Positions 45,352 to 54,089 are shown, counted from the first letter of the stretch. The stretch is DNA of 64,000 bases from Brachyspira innocens ATCC 29796 (GCF_000384655.1 NZ_ARQI01000130.1:62001-126000), one strand, 5' to 3'. Notes: generated from the sequence alone by a model not told the origin. Numbers and translations are program-made.

Positions 45352-45849
45352 ATGATAGTTTCATTAATTGCGGCAGTGGATTCAAAAAATGGCATAGGTT
45401 TAAATGGTATTATGCCTTGGGGACATATAAAAGAAGATATGCAGTTTTTTAGGAGCACTACTACAGGATATCCTGTTATTATGGGACGTGTAACTTTTGA
45501 ATCTTTAGGATCTAAACCGCTTCCAAAAAGAAAAAATATTGTTATATCTTCTAGTATAAATAATGAGATTAAATATGATAATCTTTTTTTTGATAATTCA
45601 CTTGAAAATGTTTTGTCTAAATTGTTATTAGAAAAATATAATCAGATATTCATTATAGGAGGAGAATCTATATATAAAAAGGCGTTAGATTATGCTGATA
45701 GTATTTATCTTACTCACATAAATAAAGATTATAACTGTGATAGATTTTTTCCAGAAATGGATAAAAGTTTGTTTAATTCAAATAAATTAAAAAGTTTTAT
45801 CTATAATGATATAAATGTTGATATTGTGGAATATAGCAGAAAAAAATAG
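45352..45849 (+). CDS. folA: Dihydrofolate reductase
   Basis: NADPH-dependent reduction of dihydrofolate to tetrahydrofolate, completing the thymidylate cycle with ThyA. The 165 residues begin IVSLIAAVDSKNGIGLNGIMPWGHIKEDM (catalytic acidic residue in KEDM). The rest includes YPVIMGRVTFESLGSKPLPKRKNIVIS (NADPH and folate-binding blocks) and IIGGESIY. ATG 45352 is only 3 bases past the nuclease stop, and the AAAGGA ribosome binding site is made of nuclease codons. No promoter is evident between, so folA expression probably depends on transcription through the R-M genes. Confidence 0.95.
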   Translation: MIVSLIAAVDSKNGIGLNGIMPWGHIKEDMQFFRSTTTGYPVIMGRVTFESLGSKPLPKRKNIVISSSINNEIKYDNLFFDNSLENVLSKLLLEKYNQIFIIGGESIYKKALDYADSIYLTHINKDYNCDRFFPEMDKSLFNSNKLKSFIYNDINVDIVEYSRKK

Positions 45850-45986
45850 TTTAATAATAATTTGCTATCATATATATACTTTATTTTTATTATAGAATAT
45901 GAAATGATTTCTTTTTCAATAAACTTTCTATACAGTATATACTGAATATTTTATTATTATATAAATATAAATTATCATAAAAATAG

Positions 45987-46024
45987 TTTTTGCAATATTA
46001 TTTACAGTAATACTGTTGCAAAAA
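45987..46024. repeat. Compound inverted repeat after folA
   Basis: TTTTTGCAA (45987-45995) pairs with TTGCAAAAA (46016-46024). Between them sits the palindrome ACAGTA-A-TACTGT. There is no run of T on the plus strand after it, so it may be a terminator for neither strand; perhaps an operator of the TPR gene. The rest of 45850-46124 shows no gene. Confidence 0.5.
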
Positions 46025-46124
46025 TTAAAAATTACTATACAATTTTTTATATATGTAAAATTCTTGTTATATATGGTAAAAAATTATTGATAAATAAAGT
46101 GATTTTATTTAGGGGTTATTTGTT

Positions 46125-47196
46125 ATGAGTAATCTTGATGATTTATTACAATTGGCAAATGACGCTTTTAATGGCGGTGATTATAAAAATTCCATAGAAT
46201 ATTTTGATAAACTAATTTTTTATTATGGGGATATTGTAGAGCTTTATAACAATAGGGGGCTTGCAAAGAGTAGTTTAGGAATGTATGAAGAAGCCATTAA
46301 AGATTTTGAAAAAGTTATCAGTATAGATCCAAACTATGTTCATGCTTATAATAATATAGGTTTAGTTCATCATAATTTAGGTAATTATAAAGAGGCTATT
46401 AAGTATTATAATAAGGCCTTTGGAATTGGATAATAATTGTATTCAGGTTTATAATAATATAGGATTAGCTAATCATAATCTGGGTAATTATGAGGAGGCT
46501 ATAAGAAATTATATAAAGGCTATAGAAATATCGCCCAATGTGCATACCTATAATAATATAGGTTTGGTAAAAAATGATCTTGGTCTCTATGAAGAGGCGA
46601 TAAAAGATTTTAATAAAGTATTAGAATTAGATAAAAATTATTCAAAAGCTTATTATAATATAGGTCTTTCTAAATATAATCTAAAGAAGTATGATGAGGC
46701 TATAGAATATTTTAATAAGGCTTTAGAATTGGATAGTAACTTTGCTTATACATATAATAATATAGGTATAGTAAAACAGGATTTAAGAATAGATAAAGAA
46801 GCTTTGTATTATTTTGACAAAGCATTAGAATTAGATAAAAATTATTCAAAGGCATATTATAATAGGGGAATATCAAAAATTAATTTAAAATTATATGAAG
46901 AAGCTGTAAATGATTTTTATAAGGTTATAGAGTTGGAACCAAAAAATTTTAATGCTTACTTACGACTAGCTTATGCTAAGTTAAAATTGAGGCTTTATGA
47001 AGAAGCTATAGAATATTATGATAAATACATAGATTGTGATAATGTATCAAATGATGTCTATTTTTATAGGGGATTTGCTAAATATAAATTGTCAGACTAT
47101 AAAAATGCTATAAAAGATTTTGATAAAGCTGATAGTAATATTAAAGTTATTGTATTAAAAATGATTTCAAAAATTAAGTCAATATTGAAAAAATAA
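46125..47196 (+). pseudogene. TPR protein gene split by a one-base frameshift
   Basis: The reading frame from ATG 46125 encodes a TPR protein very similar at its start to the intact one at 9654 (DDLLQLANDAFNGGDYKNSI, then EYFDKLIFYYGD). It ends prematurely after KYYNKAFGIG (TAA 46431-46433). Removing one base at about 46417-46420 (GGCCTTTGG to GGCTTTGG) restores NKALELDNN and joins it to the frame 46420-47196, which continues with seven more TPR units. The intact product would have about 356 residues, matching the 349 of the paralogue. The second frame has no ribosome binding site. A real mutation, a reversible slip or a sequencing error are all possible. Confidence 0.75.
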
Positions 47197-47233
47197 AAAA
47201 GCGAAAGATTAAAAATCCTTCGCTTTTAATTTT
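47197..47233. terminator. Bidirectional terminator between TPR and chemoreceptor genes
   Basis: AAAAGCGAA (47197-47205) pairs with TTCGCTTTT (47219-47227), with an inner GAT/ATC pair and T-rich DNA after it. It sits between two convergent genes. Confidence 0.75.
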
Positions 47234-47247
47234 ATAAGTATTAAAGA

Positions 47248-49413
47248 TTAAAATGATTCAAAACCATCTGAAGTATCTTTAGAAGTATCAAATGTATTTC
47301 CAAACTCATTATCTTTTACAGTTTTTGAAGAAACCTGAGGTGTTATTTTTTCCTCATGATGTTTTTTAATAGGGCTTTTCAATTCAGGTCTTTTTAACTC
47401 TGGTTTTGAAGAAGAGCTTGAAGGCTTAGTAGCAGAACTTGATTTTGTTGCTGCAGGTTTATTTTCCTGAACAGCTTTAGAATCGGTTGTAGGAGAAGAT
47501 TTTTTTCTTTCTACTTTTGTTATGCTCTTTTTAACATTAGAACCTCTTAATTTGAAGAATTCCATAGCAGTTACTAATTCTTCAGCTTGAGAGAATAAAG
47601 CCTCAGAAGCAGCAGTAGATTCTTCTACTAAAGCAGCATTTTGCTGAGTAGTCATATCCATTTGAGTAATAGCTATATTAACTTGGTCAACACCAGCCTG
47701 TTGTTCCATAGCAGTAGAACTTAAATCCTGCATAATTTTAGCAGTTTCTTCTATTTGAGCTCTTAGGTTTTGGAATATTTCTTTTGATTCTCTAGCAGTT
47801 TCAGTAGCAGCAGCAATTTTTTCTTCAGAATCAGCAACCAAAGTAGTAATATCTTTAACTGAAGTTTGAGTAGTTTGAGCCAAGTTTCTAACTTCTGAAG
47901 CAACAACAGCAAAACCTCTTCCTTGTTCTCCAGCACGTGCAGCCTCAACAGCAGCATTAAGAGCAAGTATGTTAGTTTGGAATGCTATATCTTCAATTAT
48001 TTTTGTAATAGCACTGATTTTTGAACTAGATTCATATACAGCTTCAATATTCTGAGTACTTTCTTCAATAATTCTTCCAGCCTCTTCAATAGCCTTTTTA
48101 GAATTAATCATCATATTATTACCTTCTAAAGTATGCTCAGCAGAAGATTTTATTGTAGAAGCAATTTCTTCCATAGAAGAAGCAGTTTCTTCAAGTCCTG
48201 AAGCCTGATTTTCTGTTCTATTTGATAAATCTATATTACCTTGTGCCACCTCATTAGCAGATGCTTTTACAGTATAGGCACTATCATATACTATTCTTAC
48301 CTTTTCATTTAATTGGTCTAATATATTTATTAAAGCAACAGCAATTTCACCAAACTCATCTTTTCTCTTTTCAAATCCCGGAGTAGTAGACCAGCTAAGA
48401 TCACCTTTAGAAAGACTAGTTAAATCTACTGCCAAAACATGAAGTATAGTTGTTATTTTGCTTATATAGAATACTATAACTATAGAAGCTATAATAAGTA
48501 TTGCTATTGTACCAATAATAGCATATCTTTTCATAGCGTTTATATGAGCAAACAATTCATCAGATTCTATACTCATAACAACAGACCAGCCTGATATAGG
48601 TTCCTTATAAAAAGTAGCTATAGAATCTTTGCCATTAAAAGGAGATTTAAATTCATAGTATCCAGATTCATTTTCAACAGCATATTTTATATAATCAGCA
48701 TTTCTTAAAACTTCGCTTCTTACATGAGAAGGAACAGGGTCTGCTATAACCCATCTGTCAGGGTCTACAATAAATGGGTGTCCAGTATTTCCCAATTTTA
48801 CAAGATTCAATTCTTTATCTATAAATCCTAACCAATCTATCATTGTTGATATAGCACCAACTACACTTCCAGATGAGTTTTTTATAGGGGAGAAAATTTT
48901 TACTACATATTTGGTGTTATCAGCTGGCGAAGGATCTACTGTAGAGAGCATTGAAGACTGACCAGACATAATCTTCTGCCATAGTTCTGTTCCGCCAAAA
49001 TTTCTTGTACTTGAAGAATTAACCACTTTTCCATCCAAACTATCAGCTACAACATTACCATTAGCATCTAAAACCACAATACCTTGTATATTAATGTTAT
49101 TTGCCACAACATTTTTAAGACTTGTCTCAAGAAGAGCTCTATTTTCTGCTGTTCTATCTTGAAGAAATGCGATTAATTGTGGATATCCTTTGCTTATAGC
49201 TTCAGAGGTGTATATAGATTGTTCTAGCCATACATTTATCATTCTAGCATACACTTTAGTAGTAGATTCAAAACCGAATATAGCAGAACTTCTAATACCT
49301 TGAGAACCTATTCTAATAAGAAGAGTAACCAATATGATTGTCATTACAGTAACAATCAGCATTACGAAAAAAGGTATTTTAACCTTCAAGGATTGCAATT
49401 TTCTCACTTTCAA
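47248..49413 (-). CDS. Methyl-accepting chemotaxis protein
   Basis: A 721-residue transmembrane chemoreceptor. Two membrane segments (residues ~12-35 and ~295-320) bracket a periplasmic sensor domain of about 260 residues with the dCACHE look (GIVVLDANGNVVADSLDG, then VFSPIKNSSGSVVGAISTMI in pattern). A HAMP linker follows, then the methylation and signalling helices. The signalling tip is intact (FQTNILALNAAVEAARAGEQ, GRGFAVVASEVRNLAQ). The C-terminus is a ~100-residue Ser/Lys/Pro-rich flexible tail ending GFESF, which fits the aromatic-x-x-aromatic pentapeptide used to tether CheR/CheB. Ligand unknown. It is convergent with the TPR pseudogene. Confidence 0.93.
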   Translation of the reverse strand: MKVRKLQSLKVKIPFFVMLIVTVMTIILVTLLIRIGSQGIRSSAIFGFESTTKVYARMINVWLEQSIYTSEAISKGYPQLIAFLQDRTAENRALLETSLKNVVANNINIQGIVVLDANGNVVADSLDGKVVNSSSTRNFGGTELWQKIMSGQSSMLSTVDPSPADNTKYVVKIFSPIKNSSGSVVGAISTMIDWLGFIDKELNLVKLGNTGHPFIVDPDRWVIADPVPSHVRSEVLRNADYIKYAVENESGYYEFKSPFNGKDSIATFYKEPISGWSVVMSIESDELFAHINAMKRYAIIGTIAILIIASIVIVFYISKITTILHVLAVDLTSLSKGDLSWSTTPGFEKRKDEFGEIAVALINILDQLNEKVRIVYDSAYTVKASANEVAQGNIDLSNRTENQASGLEETASSMEEIASTIKSSAEHTLEGNNMMINSKKAIEEAGRIIEESTQNIEAVYESSSKISAITKIIEDIAFQTNILALNAAVEAARAGEQGRGFAVVASEVRNLAQTTQTSVKDITTLVADSEEKIAAATETARESKEIFQNLRAQIEETAKIMQDLSSTAMEQQAGVDQVNIAITQMDMTTQQNAALVEESTAASEALFSQAEELVTAMEFFKLRGSNVKKSITKVERKKSSPTTDSKAVQENKPAATKSSSATKPSSSSSKPELKRPELKSPIKKHHEEKITPQVSSKTVKDNEFGNTFDTSKDTSDGFESF

Positions 49414-49433
49414 ACTCCAACAATTTTTCGATT

Positions 49434-49457
49434 ATGTTAAAAATAATATATTAACAT
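49434..49457. promoter_or_regulatory. ATGTTAA-N10-TTAACAT inverted repeat upstream of the chemoreceptor
   Basis: Two 7-base arms (49434-49440 and 49451-49457) lie 21-44 bases upstream of the chemoreceptor start. A plausible minus-strand promoter (TTGACT around 49492-49487, AT-rich -10 near 49467) is next to them. Arms match half-sites found upstream of other genes in the window, though in the opposite relative orientation to those at 18753 and 54101. Confidence 0.35.
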
Positions 49458-49554
49458 TCTTATATATAATAACAATATTTTTAATGAAGTCAAGATATAT
49501 TTTTTACATAGCATATAAATTATCGTGTAATTTGCAGTTATTTTTTAAAAAAAA

Positions 49555-50235
49555 TTACATTTTTTTGTATTCGGCTTCGCTTTTTCTTACATATAATGGA
49601 ATTAGTGAAAATACATCATCGAATTTTTTATTTGCGGATAATTTGATAGTTTTTGACGCTTTTATGATATTGTATGAATTGTCTAATTTGTTTATATTAT
49701 AATTTTTCAAGTTTTCTATAAAGAAATCAGAATTTTTTGAAAATCCATCTCCGCATAAAGTGATATTTTTATTTGAAGTGTTAATGGAGTTAATTATGTC
49801 TATGAATTGCTGATAGGTGAGGTCGGCATTCTCCGTTATTTTTTCGTTATTATTATATATATTGGCATAGACACTTCCTTTTCTTGCATCTATCATAGCC
49901 GATTTTATACCTTCTCTTTCAGATATATTTTCATACAGAGTATCTAGGCTAGAAATTCCAACTATAGGAATGTTTTTTGCATAGCATATAGTTTTTATTG
50001 TGGCAAATGCTATTCTTAAGGCTGTAAATGAACCAGGACCTATACCTAATGCTATGTATGATATATTATCCAATGTTAGGTTGTTATTAGTTAAAAAATT
50101 GTGAAGTACTGGGAGCAGCTCTTCATTATGATTTTTTACATTTTCTTTATTGTATTCTATTATTGAACCGTTTTCTTTTTGAATAGCTATAGAAAAGCTA
50201 GTAGATACTGTATCGAATGCTAGTATATTGCTCAT
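49555..50235 (-). CDS. tsaB: tRNA threonylcarbamoyladenosine biosynthesis protein TsaB
   Basis: Non-catalytic partner of TsaD in making the t6A modification at position 37 of ANN-decoding tRNAs. The 226 residues show the TsaB/YeaZ opening ILAFDTVSTSFSIAI, then NHNEELLPVLHNFL and the signature IALGIGPGSFTALRIAFATI (residues ~62-81). The remainder (GISSLDTLYENI, MIDARKGSVYANIY) also fits. Its ATG overlaps the stop of the preceding yaaR-type gene by four bases, so the two are translationally coupled. Confidence 0.93.
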   Translation of the reverse strand: MSNILAFDTVSTSFSIAIQKENGSIIEYNKENVKNHNEELLPVLHNFLTNNNLTLDNISYIALGIGPGSFTALRIAFATIKTICYAKNIPIVGISSLDTLYENISEREGIKSAMIDARKGSVYANIYNNNEKITENADLTYQQFIDIINSINTSNKNITLCGDGFSKNSDFFIENLKNYNINKLDNSYNIIKASKTIKLSANKKFDDVFSLIPLYVRKSEAEYKKM

Positions 50236-50699
50236 GACATTAAATCTAATACCAAACCCTTAAGACGCATTACCTTATTTGCTATGGCTATATGGTTTTT
50301 CTGCTCTGTCATTATTAGTTTATATAATGAATCGAGTTCTTCATTGATTTTTGAAACAACCTGATATTCACGTCCTCTTCTCATATATGATGATACTATT
50401 CTTATCCTGTATGCATCTTTTACTAATTTGTCGGTTAATGCTCTTATTAAATCTCTAAATTTTTGAAAGTCTTTTATATTGGCACTTTTTTCTAGCATGT
50501 TTCCAGCATCGTATATTTGTCTTTTTAATTCGTCTAATTCATAAGAGTATCTTTTTATTTCTTTTTCTTCTTCAAGCATTGCTGCAAATGGAGATGATGA
50601 TACAGCTACTTTCATAGATGAAACCATTGAAGCATCTTGTGAGGTCATAAGTATACTGTTTAAATTCATCTCGCTGTTTCTTCTGTCTTGAACTCTCAT
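50232..50699 (-). CDS. YaaR/DUF327 family protein
   Basis: A 155-residue helical, soluble protein with the DUF327 pattern: a variable N-terminus (SMKVAVSSSPFAAMLEEEKE), then helices ELDELKRQIYDAGNMLEKS, FQKFRDLIRALTDKLVKDAY and YQVVSKINEELDSLYKLIMT. The family occurs in spirochaetes and Firmicutes, sometimes near motility genes, but has no proven function. TsaB follows with a four-base overlap. An exact ATGTTAA-C-TTAACAT palindrome lies 46 bases upstream. ATG 50699 follows a GGAG ribosome binding site. Confidence 0.82.
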   Translation of the reverse strand: MRVQDRRNSEMNLNSILMTSQDASMVSSMKVAVSSSPFAAMLEEEKEIKRYSYELDELKRQIYDAGNMLEKSANIKDFQKFRDLIRALTDKLVKDAYRIRIVSSYMRRGREYQVVSKINEELDSLYKLIMTEQKNHIAIANKVMRLKGLVLDLMS

Positions 50700-50745
50700 T
50701 TATTTTTTCTCCATAATTTCAAAATTAAATTGATTAAAATGTATT

Positions 50746-50760
50746 ATGTTAACTTAACAT
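50746..50760. promoter_or_regulatory. Palindrome ATGTTAA-C-TTAACAT between yaaR and yggS
   Basis: A 15-base palindrome in the 235-base divergent intergenic region, 46 bases from the yaaR-type gene. On the minus strand it reads AGTTAACATAATAC, the same string as the left arm of the repeat upstream of fliP (18753). Confidence 0.4.
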
Positions 50761-50874
50761 GAAATCAATAAAATATCAATATACTATAAATCGTATTTTT
50801 ATAATTTTGCTTTACTATTTTATTTATGATAATATATGTATTATTATATAGTGTTTTTATAAAATTGTAGTTTA

Positions 50875-50902
50875 TTGAAAAAAAAAGAAAAAGATTTATA
50901 AT
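50875..50902 (+). promoter_or_regulatory. Promoter of yggS
   Basis: TTGAAA (50875-50880), 16-base spacer, TATAAT (50897-50902), 32 bases before the start codon. Confidence 0.65.
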
Positions 50903-50934
50903 AAAACAATGTATTTATTTGCAGGCGTTTTATT

Positions 50935-51630
50935 ATGAATAGAGATGAAATTTTAAAAAGATATAATTTGATAGAAGATAATATTAACAGAATAAAAGAG
51001 AAGTATAATATAAATTATGATGTAAGTTTAGTAGCAGTAAGTAAATATTCTTCTATTGAAACAATAAAAGAGTTTTTATCATTAAACATAGACTTACCAT
51101 TGGGAGAGAGTAGGGCACAGAGTTTGAGAGATAGGATAGGGGAGATAGGTAAAATAAAAGATAATATAAAATGGCACTTTATAGGACGCATACAAAGCAA
51201 TAAAGTAAAATATATAGTAAAATACGCAGACTTGATACAGAGTGTAGATTCTATAGAGATAGCTGAATGTATAAATAAAGAGGCATTAAAAAATAATAAG
51301 GTACAGGATATACTGCTTCAGTTTAATATAAGCGATGAAGGTCAGAAGGGCGGATTTACAGCAGATGACTATATAGGAGTATATGAGAATATTATAAAAA
51401 TGCCTAATGTATCAGTAAAAGGATTAATGGCTATAGGAAAAGACACAGAAGATACTAGTGTTATAGAGGAAGAATTCGAGCATCTTAACATAATATATAA
51501 AGAAATAAATAAAAAATATAATAATGCTTTATCAATTCTTTCAATGGGTATGTCATCGGACTATGAACTAGCCATAAAGCATGGTTCAAATATGGTTAGA
51601 ATAGGCAGCAGCTTTTTGGGCAATTCCTGA
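50935..51630 (+). CDS. yggS: PLP-binding protein of the YggS/PLPBP family
   Basis: Pyridoxal-phosphate homeostasis protein with a single-domain TIM-barrel like the N-domain of alanine racemase, without enzyme activity of its own. The 231 residues contain VSLVAVSKYSS with the PLP-binding Lys (residue ~37), then LGESRAQSLRDR (usual GENRVQE), WHFIGRIQSNKVKYIV, VKGLMAIG and LSMGMSSDYELAIKHGSNMVRIGSSFLG. The ATG follows an AGGCG ribosome binding site. It is followed after 56 bases by the hsdS gene, with no terminator seen. Confidence 0.93.
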   Translation: MNRDEILKRYNLIEDNINRIKEKYNINYDVSLVAVSKYSSIETIKEFLSLNIDLPLGESRAQSLRDRIGEIGKIKDNIKWHFIGRIQSNKVKYIVKYADLIQSVDSIEIAECINKEALKNNKVQDILLQFNISDEGQKGGFTADDYIGVYENIIKMPNVSVKGLMAIGKDTEDTSVIEEEFEHLNIIYKEINKKYNNALSILSMGMSSDYELAIKHGSNMVRIGSSFLGNS

Positions 51631-51686
51631 ATATTTTTGATTTGAGTATTAACATCATAAATGTGATTGTAGGAGTTTTTTAAGTA

Positions 51687-52832
51687 ATGGGAAAGAATGA
51701 AAAAGAATGGCAGGAAGTTAGGCTAGGGGATATATGCATAATTAATTATGGTAAAGGATTAATAAAATCAAAAGTTATCAAAGGTCATATTCCTGTTTAT
51801 AGCTCAAGTGGAATAACAAATTATCATAATAACTCATTAGTAAATTCAAAAGGTATAATAATTGGAAGAAAAGGTAATGCTGGAAGTGTCTTTTATTCAA
51901 AAGTCCCATTTTTCTGTATAGATACAACTTTTTATATAACAGAAAATAAAAATTATGATTTAAATTTTTTATATTATAACTTAATTTCACTTAATTTAAC
52001 AAATTATATAACTGGTACAGCAGTTCCTGGAATAACTAGACGTGATCTTTATTCTATAAATACTAAACTCCCGCCGCTGGAAGAACAAAAGAAAATCGCC
52101 TCCATACTCTCATCGCTTGACGACAAAATCGAACTCAATAACCGCATGAATAAAATACTCGAAGAGATGGCACAGACTATTTTTAAGGAATGGTTTGTCA
52201 ATTTCAACTTTCCGAGTGAAGATGGCAAACCCTATAAAGATAGCGGCGGCAAGATGATAGAAAGCGAGCTAGGGGCAATACCAGAGGGCTGGAGAATCGG
52301 AAAACTAGATGAAATAATAGAATTATTTGACAATAAGAGAATACCATTATCAAATATAGAAAGGGAAAAGAAGAAAAAAATATATCCATATTATGGAGCA
52401 GCATCACTTATGGATTATGTAGATGATTATATATTTGATGGAACATATGTTTTATTAGGTGAAGACGGAACAGTTATAGATTTAAAAGGATATCCTATAT
52501 TACAATATGTTTATGGTAAATTTTGGGTAAATAATCATGCTCATGTTATAAAAGGTAAAAATGGATTTAATGAAGAAAGTTTATTTATTTTACTAAAAAA
52601 TTTAAATGTAAGAAGTATAGTAACAGGTGCTGTTCAGCCTAAAATAAATCAAAACAATTTAAAATCATTAAAAATTATAATACCAGATAAAAATTTAATA
52701 TTAGATTATAATAAAATTTCAAAATCTATTTTCAATAAGATAAAATTCAATCAAATAGAAAACCAGAAACTTGCTTCTATTCGGGATACCCTATTGCCAA
52801 AGCTTATGAGCGGGGAGATTAGGGTAAAATAG
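51687..52832 (+). CDS. hsdS: Type I restriction-modification specificity subunit HsdS (orphan)
   Basis: DNA-recognition subunit that directs HsdM and HsdR. The 381 residues have two target-recognition domains: the first at ~1-130 (WQEVRLGDICIINYGKG start), the second at ~200-360. They are joined by the conserved coiled-coil spacer PPLEEQKKIASILSSLDDKI ... ILEEMAQTIFKEWFVNFNFP, and end with the second conserved helix ASIRDTLLPKLMSGEIRV. The spacer (about 52060-52290) uses G/C-rich codons (ATC, CTC, CGC, GCC, TCG) unlike the AT-rich recognition domains, a sign of mosaic assembly. No hsdM or hsdR is in the window. Debris of another hsdS end follows. Confidence 0.9.
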   Translation: MGKNEKEWQEVRLGDICIINYGKGLIKSKVIKGHIPVYSSSGITNYHNNSLVNSKGIIIGRKGNAGSVFYSKVPFFCIDTTFYITENKNYDLNFLYYNLISLNLTNYITGTAVPGITRRDLYSINTKLPPLEEQKKIASILSSLDDKIELNNRMNKILEEMAQTIFKEWFVNFNFPSEDGKPYKDSGGKMIESELGAIPEGWRIGKLDEIIELFDNKRIPLSNIEREKKKKIYPYYGAASLMDYVDDYIFDGTYVLLGEDGTVIDLKGYPILQYVYGKFWVNNHAHVIKGKNGFNEESLFILLKNLNVRSIVTGAVQPKINQNNLKSLKIIIPDKNLILDYNKISKSIFNKIKFNQIENQKLASIRDTLLPKLMSGEIRVK

Positions 52833-52838
52833 TTAAAA

Positions 52839-52904
52839 ATGCAGTCCTTACGCGATACTCTCATGCCTAGCTTATTGATAGGGGAGATTAGGCTAAATAA
52901 TTAA
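52839..52904 (+). pseudogene. Remnant 3' end of a second hsdS gene
   Basis: Immediately after the hsdS stop, 21 codons read MQSLRDTLMPSLLIGEIRLNN, a clear second version of the HsdS C-terminus (SIRDTLLPKLMSGEIRVK). It has no gene body before it, so it is a scar of a recombined or deleted hsdS copy. Confidence 0.7.
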
Positions 52905-52912
52905 AAGCTATA

Positions 52913-53440
52913 TCACTGAAAACGTCTTGGTCTGTCTATTGTTATTAAATAGTTCCAAACATAGTAAAATATAGTGTCTTTTGTTGTAAAGTTTTCTACA
53001 GCTTCATCTTTTTTTAGTTTTATCATACTATTAGAGAAAGCCTCATCTTTTTCTAATTCTTCTATTTTTAAGGATAATTCATCTGTATGTGCCTTTACTT
53101 TAGACATAAGCTCTACAGGCAAATTTCGCTCATAGTCTTTGCTTGTTAAAGTTTCAAGTGCGTATTCTATCTTGTCTGGTGTTATTCTTGATGATATTTC
53201 TTTTTCTCTTTGTGCTTCTGTATTTAGTATATTTTCAGTCCAAGTGTTAAACTCATTAATCCATTCTTTATACATATTACCGTATTTATCAGATTCTAAT
53301 GTATAGTCGCTCCTTATATCAGTTGGAAGTATATTCAAGAAATTTTTATATCTTTTCTCCATAGCGTATATAGATCCGCCGTCATTTTTGCATGATATAA
53401 TTATTAAACTTAATATTAAAAAAAGTATTATTTTTTTCAT
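52913..53440 (-). CDS. Lipoprotein of unknown function
   Basis: A 175-residue protein with a lipoprotein signal (MKKIILFLILSLIIISC, lipobox Cys 17) and a helical, charged mature part with no family I recognise (for example KRYKNFLNILPTDIRSDYTL, TSKDYERNLPVELMSKVKAH). It should be anchored to the outer face of a membrane. It is convergent with the hsdS remnant, its stop lying 8 bases beyond it. Its start is in the region where DNA reverts to the very AT-rich type. Confidence 0.7.
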   Translation of the reverse strand: MKKIILFLILSLIIISCKNDGGSIYAMEKRYKNFLNILPTDIRSDYTLESDKYGNMYKEWINEFNTWTENILNTEAQREKEISSRITPDKIEYALETLTSKDYERNLPVELMSKVKAHTDELSLKIEELEKDEAFSNSMIKLKKDEAVENFTTKDTIFYYVWNYLITIDRPRRFQ

Positions 53441-53602
53441 TAGTGCATATCCGTAATTTTATTTTTCTTTATTGATGACAGATTATACTATAATATATAA
53501 AAAAGTTCAATTGTTAATGAAAATTGCTTGTATAAATATTATGTATTGACTTTTTAATTTTTTTATTTATTATAAAAATATAATAACTTTAAGGATTTAA
53601 AA

Positions 53603-53707
53603 ATGGAAAATCAGGGAAACCCTTTAGTATCTATTGGCATGATGATAGCTATATTCTTTATTATCGGGTTTATTATCAATATAATAATAAAGTCTATAAA
53701 AAAATAA
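53603..53707 (+). CDS. 34-residue single-pass membrane protein
   Basis: ATG 53603 follows an AAGGATTT ribosome binding site and a possible promoter (TTGACT at 53546-53551, AT-rich -10 near 53570). The product MENQGNPLVSIGMMIAIFFI plus IGFIINIIIKSIKK has a short polar start, one hydrophobic segment (residues ~9-28) and a basic end. Size and layout are typical of small regulatory or accessory membrane proteins, but no family is known to me. It lies on the same strand upstream of the giant coiled-coil gene, 445 bases apart. Confidence 0.5.
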   Translation: MENQGNPLVSIGMMIAIFFIIGFIINIIIKSIKK

Positions 53708-54089
53708 CATGCCCAAGTTAACATAATATACATTATCGGAATATAAATTTGCTTTTTTGGGCTTTATTTATTGAATACCTAACTACAATTAATAATTTTA
53801 ATAAGTACTATAACCAACATACATACTACAAATACCCAATTATAATTAATATACACACATATTAGCTGCACTTCGATATCTCATAGCCTTTGTAGATTAC
53901 TTAACTTCCAGTCTGTTTTTACTAAAATTATTTTATATATCTTATATATACTTTGTGAAGTTATTATTAATATGGCTTATGCTTTATATTTTAGGTATTA
54001 ATTATAATAAAATACAGTTATAATTTATTAAAAAAAATTATTTTTTCTCAAATTTTACTATACGCAGAAATTAAAACCTGCAAATACTA
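53708..54089. other. Intergenic DNA upstream of the giant gene
   Basis: No coding frame is supported. GCCCAA (53711-53716) and TTGGGC (53757-53762) could close a long-looped stem followed by TTTATTTATT, perhaps the terminator of the 34-residue gene; AGTTAACATAATATA occurs inside. The section around 53860-53920 is less AT-rich than the rest but encodes nothing recognisable. Confidence 0.4.

Noticed and set aside
46410-46433. Programmed frameshift in the TPR gene
   Set aside because: No slippery heptamer, stem or internal ribosome binding site is seen, and the paralogue is encoded without any shift.
53850-53930. Less AT-rich patch that might be a tRNA or small RNA
   Set aside because: It does not fold into a cloverleaf or strong stem by eye and has no promoter or terminator of its own.
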